Of a DNA stretch of 64,000 bases, positions 1 through 10,900 are shown piece by piece. Both the position numbers and the translations under genes were made by a program. The stretch spans positions 62,001 to 126,000 of the forward strand of contig JAUFOR010000005.1 of assembly GCA_040285745.1 (NCBI GenBank). The letters run 5' to 3'. This DNA comes from Barthelona sp. PCE. Its lineage: Eukaryota; Metamonada: BaSk clade. Position 1 is the first letter of the stretch; each line of letters opens with the position of its first letter. The notes under the pieces were generated by a model. The model saw only the letters and a list, made by a program, of their open reading frames with translations. It was not told the DNA's origin and made no database searches.

Positions 1-1818
1 AATTTACTTAACTATGTATCAAGCGATTTTATTCCATTAGATGACAACCACATTTTTTTTGCTATTACAGAGGTTGATCAAGACCATAATATAGAAACGA
101 CGCATTGTTACATTCTCAATATACTAACAGAACAGTACCGGTGTCTTGGAGAGTACAACCATTACTCCATCAGCACTTGTTCCCTTCAATATCTATTGAT
201 GAGCAATTATGAAAATGGTTTTTCAATATTTCACTACAATTTCTGCGCAGATGATATGGATGAGGCTCATGAGCCGGATATCGTACAGCTAGAAGGTGTC
301 CATAATCAAAACTGTATAGGATGTTACAATGCTGATTGTGTTTGTTTTTCTGTTTATGGCGAGAGATTAGAAGAATTGATCATTTTTGATCGTCAACGAA
401 ATCGTGTTGACTTACTAGAAAGATTTCCACAGTTACTTGAATTGAAAATATCCTACTGTTCTTATTTTGCCTTGTTCACATTGACACAAGATGTATTTTC
501 TGCACTTTTCTATGATGGTTCAATTTGTACTGTTGTTCATATTGAAAACGGGGAGCTTAAGTCGACAACTGGTGATATAAGCAGTTCCATTGCTCATTGT
601 GATGATTTAAAACAAATTGACTTGGCGAATTCTTTTCATAATGAACAATGCCAGTTTTTAGGAACTTGTAATTCAACAGGTGTTTTTGGTCCTATAAGGT
701 TTAGGAAAGTCAATAACGAGGTGATTCGCTTGCAAAATTTTTGGCCTCACAGCGTGATGTATGATGGTATAGTATATTTTGATAATTATAGGAGAAAGAA
801 AAGATATTACTTTAATTTCAAAGAAAAAATAATTGTCATACATAAAAGTGTTATGACCAACGATAGTGTTATGTTCGAAAGGAATTACAGAGAACTATCG
901 AAGCATCCGGTTGAGGAAGAGCATTTCTTTGTGATTGCAAAGTGTAATGCAAGACAAGGTGCTTCAGAAATAGTTAAAATACACTGGGAAGGTTCAGAAT
1001 CAAAACCAATAATAACTTCTTTTGAAAATGATGGCTTGAATTATATTGGCTTAGTTCTTGGGTTACCATTTTTTATTGAGTACAATGAAAATGTTTGTCA
1101 AGGTTATCTTGATAATACAAAAGTTTTGGAGCTTCCTCCAAATGAGTACATAAATAATTGCAAGCCTTCAGTCACTGGAGATTCTGTGTGTGTTAGTTGT
1201 ACTAATTCAACACATTTTTTGCAATTGTTGATCAATAATAATGATGTTGAGGTTCAAAAGCACATCACTTTTCATCATGGTGATGATGTTTCGAGTGTAG
1301 TCTATTGTCATCATCCATTAACAGATACAGCTGACCACCAGCTCTTTGTTACATATAAATACAATAATGATGGTGAGGAACAGTATTTGCATTGTTTAGA
1401 TTGGTCAACAGGAAATTTTTTGGAACCCGTTTTGATATATAAATATTCAAATGTTGGTGAAATGCATGAAGAATTGATGGAAGGTAACTGTTTCTTTAAT
1501 TTCATAGGTGATTCGTACATTCAAGTGGATCAAGGTATTAATAAGGTATCCATTGTTAATGGTGTTATTGAAATGCGATTTTTTTCAAATACTATTTTAC
1601 CAAATATTGGCAACGATATTCGCAGCTTAAATCTACCTAACAACGTTGTTCAGGAAGTTATTTACGAAGAAGAAACCAAGACAATGGTGTTGAAAACGTA
1701 TAACGTTGAGGAAGATCCAGAATCAACTAATCCCACTGTGGAAAGGTTCCACCTTCCATCATTCCTGGCAGAGGCGTCCATCGTTGAGTACCACATGCCC
1801 AATTATCATGAGCATTAA
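1..1818 (+). CDS. Beta-propeller-like family protein, 5' end off the window (copy A)
   Basis: The frame is open from base 1, so the coding region enters from the left; the first internal ATG, at 196, is not the start. The 605 visible residues are hydrophobic strands alternating with polar turns, with no signal peptide or membrane segment, as expected of a beta-propeller. It is a clear paralogue of the frame at 22872-25052: both share a Met-Asp-Glu-Ala-His-Glu-Pro-Asp-Ile stretch, a Leu-His-Cys-Leu-Asp-Trp-Ser-Thr-Gly motif near residue 400 of the ATG-196 form, and an almost identical last 35 residues. From that copy the intact protein would be about 725 residues. The function is unknown and I recognise no named family. 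It ends in TAA, 88 bp before the convergent end of the giant surface-protein gene. Confidence 0.85.
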   Translation, partial: NLLNYVSSDFIPLDDNHIFFAITEVDQDHNIETTHCYILNILTEQYRCLGEYNHYSISTCSLQYLLMSNYENGFSIFHYNFCADDMDEAHEPDIVQLEGVHNQNCIGCYNADCVCFSVYGERLEELIIFDRQRNRVDLLERFPQLLELKISYCSYFALFTLTQDVFSALFYDGSICTVVHIENGELKSTTGDISSSIAHCDDLKQIDLANSFHNEQCQFLGTCNSTGVFGPIRFRKVNNEVIRLQNFWPHSVMYDGIVYFDNYRRKKRYYFNFKEKIIVIHKSVMTNDSVMFERNYRELSKHPVEEEHFFVIAKCNARQGASEIVKIHWEGSESKPIITSFENDGLNYIGLVLGLPFFIEYNENVCQGYLDNTKVLELPPNEYINNCKPSVTGDSVCVSCTNSTHFLQLLINNNDVEVQKHITFHHGDDVSSVVYCHHPLTDTADHQLFVTYKYNNDGEEQYLHCLDWSTGNFLEPVLIYKYSNVGEMHEELMEGNCFFNFIGDSYIQVDQGINKVSIVNGVIEMRFFSNTILPNIGNDIRSLNLPNNVVQEVIYEEETKTMVLKTYNVEEDPESTNPTVERFHLPSFLAEASIVEYHMPNYHEH

Positions 1819-1906
1819 CATAATGAATAGTTTTAATGATTATAGAGATATAGGAATACACATTTAATCATAAAGTGCTATGTTAGTAATCCTTAAATTT
1901 ATTTAG

Positions 1907-4900
1907 TTAGAGTTCAGCGCTTCTTTGAACTTCAGCGCTGAAGGGCAAACGAGTTTGACTCGGATTCATCTCCATTTGCATGAAATTTGGTGCATATAAA
2001 TCCATTTCAGGCTTTTCCTCAACCTTCTTATTCATATATATTGCACCAATAACAAAGATGGTGATAAATATTGCAATCATAATGATGCCGAAGTATGAAG
2101 TCTCCTTCTCAGGTTCGGGTTCAGGATCGGTGACATAAGTACCGGTCTCGACGTTACACACGGAGCCAGATGACGACTGGACACCGCACACATCATAGAA
2201 CGTGAACTCGACAACGGAAGGGTTGGTTCCAGCCATGTCGTCAGCCAGGAGCACGAGGGCGGAGCCGCCGGTACGAGGACCGAGGGATTTAACGACCTTA
2301 CCATCGAGTGACACACCACCGAGTTCAGCGGGCAGACGCAGAACGTCGAGTGTTTCAGTATCAATAACGAAACCAACAGTAGTACCGGTGACGGGGTTCG
2401 TACCGTATGTGGCGAGCTTAGAGCCAAATTTCCAACCACCAGTGAGACCAGCGAACGCGACATGCGCGTCATTAACGTCATTCTTGGTGACGACACCTGA
2501 GCGAGTGTTGACTACGTACATCACCTGAGTTACGGGCTTACCACCGAACATGTAAATGTCATCATCAACGACGATCGTTGATGCGGCGGCAGGAACTGTA
2601 TCCTTGAGAGAGACTGTGAGAGTGCTCATGAACACATTATCGATCTTGAAGAGGAGCGATGAGTGCGCAGTCTTACCCATGATGAAGAAGTGCGTTTCGG
2701 AGGCAGCGAGGGAGGCGTCGGAGAGCTCTGCAACATCGGAAGCGATGGGGATCGAGTCCATGTAAATTGTTGAAAGTTCCCAATCGACTGTGAGTACCTG
2801 AAGTGTTGCCTTCTGGTCGGCATCTACACATACAATGCGTGTCGTGGTACCGGTGGTAGATGCACGTGATGCTGCGCAATTGCCGATGAAGTCGGTTGCG
2901 GTTGTTGTCACGGACATGGTGTACTCATCCCATCGGTCGTCAGCCTCGACGTAGCGCTTCACGTAAGGCATAATGTCGCTTACGATGAAGAGATCGCCAT
3001 CGTAAGAAACAAGAATATCACCAGAAACGGTTTGAGGAGCAGTTGCCTCGACAGCGAACGGATCAACCTCGACAGGAGGCTTAGTGCCAATGGTCGTGGT
3101 GGAGTGTTGGCCGACAATGGTTAATCCATCATCGTCAATGGTGAGGTGACCTGCACTCAGAAGAGTGGTGTCGGTCTGAATGTACTCAATGGTATGTGAG
3201 TTTTCAGAGACGTTAACAATGGCAGCGTGTGTTGCATTCAATGTGGGACACACAATAATGACATCGTTGTCAAATATGTTCACTGAAATGGCAGGACACT
3301 CGATATCGATGGGATCATAAGTAACCCATCTATTATCCGGAAGGTACCCGTAAAGCTTAAGCTGGGTGTCAGCGTGTACCACAACATTGCTGTGCCTGGT
3401 TGACTTTGCATCAAAGATCGCAGATGGACCGAGGTTCGGACTATCGGTGATGTTCACAGTTGAAAGATTCATTGAAGGCATATCCATGAACACGTGGTTA
3501 CTACCGACAAAGAGGATGCCGTCAACAACACCAATACCAATTGAATTAGGAGCAATAGAGATAGCACCGTTTGAGGGAGCTGAAACTGGTTCCCATTCTT
3601 TCGCGCTGAAGCTGAACACCTTTACCACATCATCATGGTAGATTGCAAACTCTTCTTGGACAAAAACATGAACAACATCACCCTCAAGTGCTTCGGAAAT
3701 CTTCTCATCCTCGTTATTGGTGATACGATGAATCTCAGCGTCATCAAGAATAACATAAGTGTTGTTACCGATGATCACTGATAAAACAGGCTCGGAATCA
3801 AAGTTATTGATGCGTTTGTAGAACACAGAGTTAGATTCATCCAGCGTGACTTGCTCATCGCACTCATCGCCGGTCCAACCGTGCTTACATTGGCACTCCT
3901 TATCCTTGTTGCAGAAACCGTTGGTGGGGCAGATAGGGCACTTGGGAATGGCCTCGTCGCACAGAACACCTCGGAAATCGGCATCGCACTCACAGCGCTC
4001 GGGGGCTACGCAAGTGCCGTGGACACATGTGGAGTTACAGATAGGAACGTTGCACAAATCGCCTTCCCAGCCGTTCTTACATTCGTCGCAGCTAGCACCG
4101 GTGAAGGTACCACTACAGACGCATGTGTCAGGGGCAACACAGTTACCCGCGCAGTCGTTACAAACGGGGACATCGCAGTTAGCGCCAGACCAGCCTGCGC
4201 GACACACGCAAATAGGATCGGAAAGTGACTCGTTACAGAAAGAGTTGCCCTGGCAGTCGATGAGACACGTCTTGATGACTGTGTTGTTCTCAATTCGGTA
4301 GCCGGGTAGGGTTTGATCGCAAAGACCACCAGTGGTTCCCTCATCACAGAGGCACATGCCGTCACCAGTTATGGTATCGTTACACGTTCCGTGGACACAA
4401 GCAGGACACTTCTCGCACTTTGCACCGAAGTATCCGGCATCGCAGAGTACACACTCGTCGTTGCTGTCCACTACAAGACCCTCCATACAAAGGGAACAGT
4501 CTGAGCCGCGACGACCTGGGATACACTCATCGCAGAGTGCACCAGACCAGTACTCATCGCAAATACACTTACCGTCACCGGAAGCGGTATCGCTACAGTG
4601 GCCGTTGTCGCATGAAGGACAGACTGTACAGGCAGCACCGAATCGGTTGCTCTCACAAACGTCACACACACCACCTGCGCTGGAGTTGAAACCAGTTGCA
4701 CAAAGGCACGTGTTGTTTCCGGTGATTCCATCAAAAACAACACCACCTGGACCGCAGTCACGGGCAAGCTCACAAGAAGCACCGACATATCCGGGCATAC
4801 ATGTGGAACAGTTTGTTCCGGGGTTGTAGCCTGCGGGACAGAGACACATACCTGATCCGGAAGTACCATCGTCGCATGTACCGCCGTTTTCGCAAGAGCG

Positions 4901-7900
4901 ACATGGGACGGCGTTGGGACCATAGTAACCAGAGTCGGTTTCTGAACAATCAGCGCCGGTGTAACCTTCGTTACACACACAGCTGCCGTTGCCGTTGAAG
5001 CCATCGAACAAAGTGCCGTGGATACAAGCGCCAGCCGCGATACATTCAGATGAGTAGTATTTGGGGATACACTCATCACAATCAGTACCAGTACGGCCGA
5101 ACTCGCACATGTTACACAGAGTACCGGTGAAGTACTGCTCGCACTGACAGGTTCCGTTACCGGTACCATCAAGACACGTACCGCGCTCGCAGGGAGGACA
5201 TGTGATACAGGCAGAGCCCTGTTCGTAGTAACCGGAGTTACAAGTGTCACAAAGCTCACCGCTGTATGCATCAGAGACACACACAAGAGCACCAGTTCCG
5301 GAGATTCCGGCGTCACAGATACCGTTGGGGGATTCGAGAGGACATGGCTCACAGTGCTCACCGTAGTGGTTACGGACACACTCGTCGCAGTCTTCGCCAA
5401 AGAAGGTCGATCCGCAGCTCATTGATTTGGTAATGAACGCAGCGAAAGCACCAGTTTCAGTACACGTGAACGATACTGAACTTGCGAACGGTGCGTATGT
5501 GACGGAGCACTGGGCAGGAACCCAAGTCTCGCCATCGAAACGCATGACAGTAATGTCAGATGCAGTGATGTTCTTCTCGTATGAGCCCACAATTGGGAGT
5601 CCAAAGGAGATGGAAGTTAAGTCGACATCAGAAATCTCGAGCTCGGTATTCTGATACTGAAGTTTGAGGGAGAAGACGTCGCTGAAACCAATTAAGCCTT
5701 CGACATACTCAAAGTGGGAGCCGGCGAAAGGCACAGTCATATATCCCACAGTGAGTTCGCGGTCGTCATCGGTTTCGGAGTCACCCGTGAAGGTGAAAGT
5801 AGACTCAGTCATGTTGACCAAGTCTGCGATGTTATCCTTGACAAAGGCCGCGTTGATGAGGCTTCCATCAAAGACATCACCCTCTTGCTCGTTGCTGTAG
5901 CGTGCCATGAGGTTGAAGCCAGAGACTGCAACTTCGTGTGCCCACTCAAGAACGGTTTCATTCTCGAACTGGCGGTCCTTCAGCGTGGTTAACATGGTGT
6001 TGACCAAAGTCATAAGCGACTCACCAGTTGCTTCCTTGACAGCATCAGTGTCCTCATCGAGGAACGTATAAGGCAAGTAATCACAAAGATCGAGAACAGT
6101 TGGCATGAGCGCGGTTGACGAGTCAGAATCCACCATAGCCAACAAGTTGCTGACTATGTCGATGGGTGAAATCACACCGAGCTCATCATACATGGAGTAC
6201 AACGATGCAAGATCAATGATCGGCATCAGTTCTTCAGTGGTCATGGCGTCAATCTCTTCATCAGTGAAGTCAATTGTATCGTTACCAGAAGAACCAGAGT
6301 TACGTGGAACACCACCAACATCCAAAAACGATGCAGTTATTCTGTTAACACGACGCTTATTCCATAACTTACTCCAAAATGATCTTTCAACTGGTGGTTG
6401 TTGGAATACAGTCTTAAGACCCTTTGTGAGATCCTTCAGGTGCACATTTTGAGATGCTTGTTTGGCAGGATCGGTGAGAGCCTTGTTCATGTCACGGACT
6501 AGTGTTGAAGCTGCAGAAATCTCATTAGAATTATCAATATAAAGAGGTGCGGGTTCTGGTGCACTCATCTCGACGTCCAGAGTACGCACTGACTTTATGT
6601 CATATGACTTATCAGTAACCTCAATTCCGAAAGTAACATTAACGTTAGCAAATGGCAAAGGAGGTGTTATGAAACTACTTCTGACATTGTCTGATTGAAG
6701 CATAACGGTTCTGCGGTGCGTTACAGGGTTTATGTATGTATATGTGTAAGACACATCGGGTCTAGCAATGACTGAAGTTCCTTTAACAAGATCATTAGCC
6801 CATTCACGGCCCTTCTCACCAAAAGATGGTTTGAATACCATTTGGTAACGTGAACCATCAAGTTTAGTAACATTAAAATAACCGCTGGTGTCTGGACAAT
6901 AAGTGGCGAACTCCCATTCATCTTTTGATGATCGTCCTCCTCCAACATTACATGTAGCTTCAAACTTGTATGATGAACAAGCGAAAAGACCATAATTTCT
7001 TATTCCTAAACGTTTTGTTTCCTTAAACGTCTCTGTGAGATAAACTGTATCTTCTACAGGCTTTTTTACGTTGAAGAAGGACCAACTACGTTCATATTTT
7101 GCAACCTTGAGCTTCAAATTGAAGAACTCTTCAGCGATTGAAACCTTGGCAACAGCATCAAGTTCCATGTCACCCCAATCGTATAAATTTTTGTTAGCAA
7201 CAGCGCCTGAAACCTCAAGAGCCTTGTATGTACATGTGTTCAACTTGGTTCCAGGATTTCTGGGAACCATATCGAAGAACACATTAGCGCTGTGAGGAGA
7301 AATGCGACGAACATCACCAATCCTAGAAAGAGAGATCACAGCATCGAAAGCTCCATACGCAACGTTATCAAAGACTCTAACGAGAATCTTGACCTTTGTT
7401 GAACGTCCAGTATCGTTATGAGACACAATAAAATCCAGGTACATGTTTGTATTATCTTCAAGCAAAGCCAGCTGTTCAGGCTGTAATATCAAAGCGCGAG
7501 ACTTGATACCGGGCATGATAGTGTCACACAATTCATTGTCATATCTCATGCGTGTTTCGTTGTACGCACGACATGCCCATGAATATGTGAAACCATCACT
7601 TGTACCGTACAATTTATCATACACAATGTGGTTGACAGTTAGGGGGTCTGACATACTTGTTGTCACATGAGTCTTCTTGGGTTTGACAGTGATCTCGGGA
7701 TACTCAACCTTGAACGAGAATGACTTTAACTCACGCATACAATTGGAGTTATCACTTTTCTTTGTGAGCGTAATATTATGTCCGAAATGGTATGTGCCAG
7801 GTAGCATGAACTGACCCTTATTGCGAATAATGTGACGAAAAGCTTCGAATTCAAAAGTTACGTTCTGGGGACCAGAGATCTGCTCGATATCAACGCCAAC

Positions 7901-10900
7901 AAAATCATACAGGTTACGATGAGAATAGTGGTAAGTGAGAGAAGGACGATTATTCTTCACAACTCTAAAGTTGGAGAAATAAATACGTGCACAATAATTC
8001 TCATTTTGAACCTTGAAATTACACGTATTCTCCCTTGTTGTACCAAACATATCAGTTCTAGAAACGTAGAGCTGATAAGTATTTGGTGTCAATGAAGCAA
8101 AATCAATGTCGCTCATTGCTGAAGCGGATTGTAATGTGGAACCACCCTCAGATCGAAGCTCAATGGTGAAAGGATCATTACAAAGCATACCGACCTTGAC
8201 ATAAGGTTCAGTTGTCCAGTTCTTACCCTGGAAGAGTGTTTCTCCACAAAGTGAAGACTCGGAAATCTCAAACTCAGTAAAATCAAAATCTGCAACCTCC
8301 AAATAAAATTGCTTCTGATCATCAGCCTTGGAATATCTTTCAACATTATATGAGTATCTTCCATCCTTAAAGACTGCTTTAAAGGGATAGTTAATAGCTA
8401 AATCTCTTGAACGTAAACTATAACGTACATAAAGATTATTACCAATAAAATCACCAAAGCGAGACTCTTGGCACTCAGGTCGGGCAGGATTGATATTCTT
8501 CTCAACATTCCAAGGTACAATGTATTGTGCAGATGAAAATGAATGGCGTACTGTACTATGATCAAAGGCTGTTTCAACTTTAAGATAACTACTGTCAATC
8601 ATCTCAATACTTGTAAACGCATCTATCAAAACACAAGGATGCTTGGAAACAGCAGCCCATTCTTCTGCAATGGAATCAGGTCGTGTCTTGACAATAATGT
8701 TTCCAATAGTATCGGTTGTTGGCTGTCCAACATCACCAGTACATCCGTACACAACAACGTCAACCCAGTGTGAGTAATGTTTGCTATGACCAAGAACGAT
8801 TTTTTCTGTGATTGTGGATGCCCATTCAGTTGGATTATTACAGAATTGTAATACACCAATTTCATCATGATAACAACGAACAATACGTAAATCGACATTA
8901 CAATTACTTTTAATATCTCCATCAAAGAAAACATCAATATTGAGATCATGTTCATTACGATGCGATGAAAGACCAACACGACGAGAATAACCTTCAACAA
9001 ATTTGAAAGGTTGTTTACCGTTCACGTTCACAAATTCCATACTGTAGTTAAGCTTTGAACGAACAATTTCGTCCACAAAGTATACACCATCCTTGTGCAA
9101 TTTAACATCGCATGTGTAATAATCTTCCATATTGTGATCGTATTGACCTAATTCAATAAAATTAACAACAGTATTCAGTGAAAAAGGTGATGTGATATAT
9201 GAGTCACAATCAATTTCAAGTACAAAATCACCATTGATATAGTTCAAAGCACTATAATCTTTAGGAATATTTGTTTTCAAAACATTATCAAATGCATATC
9301 CATATACTGAGAATGAAGTGTCTCTTTTTAAAATTCTGGCCTTGTTAGTGAAATCTGGGCTATATCCAACAAATATCCTAGCTTTTCCAACAGTTTTTTG
9401 TTTATGAATAAGATTCAGCTCACAAACACCGAATGAATCAAGTTTAAAACCATAGTTGTACTTTCCATTCTTGGAAAAGACACCTGTGGTAAATATTTTG
9501 TTGTTCTTACCACTGTTACATGATAGTTGCATGTACAAAATGGAAGCTTGGAAATAGGCAATTGGTCTATCGTTAAAACTAGCTTGAATTGTGCCGGAAA
9601 TAGTATCACCGCTTCGGTAGTAGCTGGTCTTACCATTGAACACTTCGTAGTAAGGAGCTGAAACAGTGAAATCAAAGTCAATATTAGGTTCACATGCACC
9701 ACTGCTCTGGTCATAAGAGTAGTCAGGCATACATGCACATGTATCTGGGGCGTTACAACGCGAGTTCTTGGGGCATCCATTGGCACAGATGGGCTCGACG
9801 CCCAGGGTCTGTTCAGCGATATCAACCCACTTGTATCCGTCCTTGGGAACGCATTCTTGATATGAAACATTGTGACGAACGCACTTGCTGTTTATGACAC
9901 AGTCTAGAGTGCATGCCTCGACACATAAAGTCTCATCAGCGTTCAACTCGTAGCCACCCTTACATACGAAGACATCAGGGGCAACACAGTCGGCATTATC
10001 AGGAAGTTCATCGCAAACAGGCTCACATGAACCGTCATCTTGCTTGATATACTTTCCCGGGGGACAACCACTGGGATAGAAATCTGCATTACAAAAACGA
10101 TCAGCGTGCGCACAGTCACTACATGAACCATCGTAACCACATATACCAATACCATGGCAGTTCGCGGCACATTCGAAACCGACACTGATCTCAGCGCCAA
10201 CCATACCGAACTGTGTGAGAACATAGACATCATCATCAGTGTCAAGAGGAATATTAACCATCTGATAAACATCACCCATACCTGTTGTGTCTTTGTTCAA
10301 AAGGTAATCCCCAATTGTGGTAAGACTGAATTCACCATCATAGTACGTGCGTGGTTCAAAGGTTGAAACTGATATGTGACCGAAATTCACACGATCCTCA
10401 GTAACATACGGGAACTTAACCTTGATGTAAAGGGGCACTGAGACGTTATAGAGAGCCTTTACGTTCCTGACTGTAGCAAGCGCTTGAGGGGTAAACTTGA
10501 AAACGTTGGGTAGATAGCGGGTATCACGAGCAACAGTGTATGTCCAGTCGCTGGTTGCTTCGCCATCAATGATCATGTATTGACAGTTATCACCATAGAA
10601 ATCATCACCACAAGTGCAACGATCGACACCAGCAGAATTACCAGTACCAGTACGGCAGAAATCAGTACTTTCCTCCAAATCAAAGCCTTGGTTGTGTCCC
10701 GAAGAGTACGTGAATGAAGCAAATGAAGCGTTGAAGGCGCCAATCGCAGGCGATCCAAGATTCGACATCACATTCAGTCCAAGCTTCTTATCATCGTAAC
10801 CAACCATCGGTTGATCCTGATCATCCGCTTGGCGCCAGAATGCTGCCCAGTCAAGAGTCTTGAATGTTGTTCCGTCCTTTCTTGTGGCATACAAAAATCC

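Noticed and set aside
3846-5604. Several 60-309-codon frames overlapping the EGF part of the giant surface protein on both strands
   Set aside because: They are shadows of a GC-richer, repetitive coding region; their Val/Ser/Thr-rich translations only reflect the periodic EGF codons.
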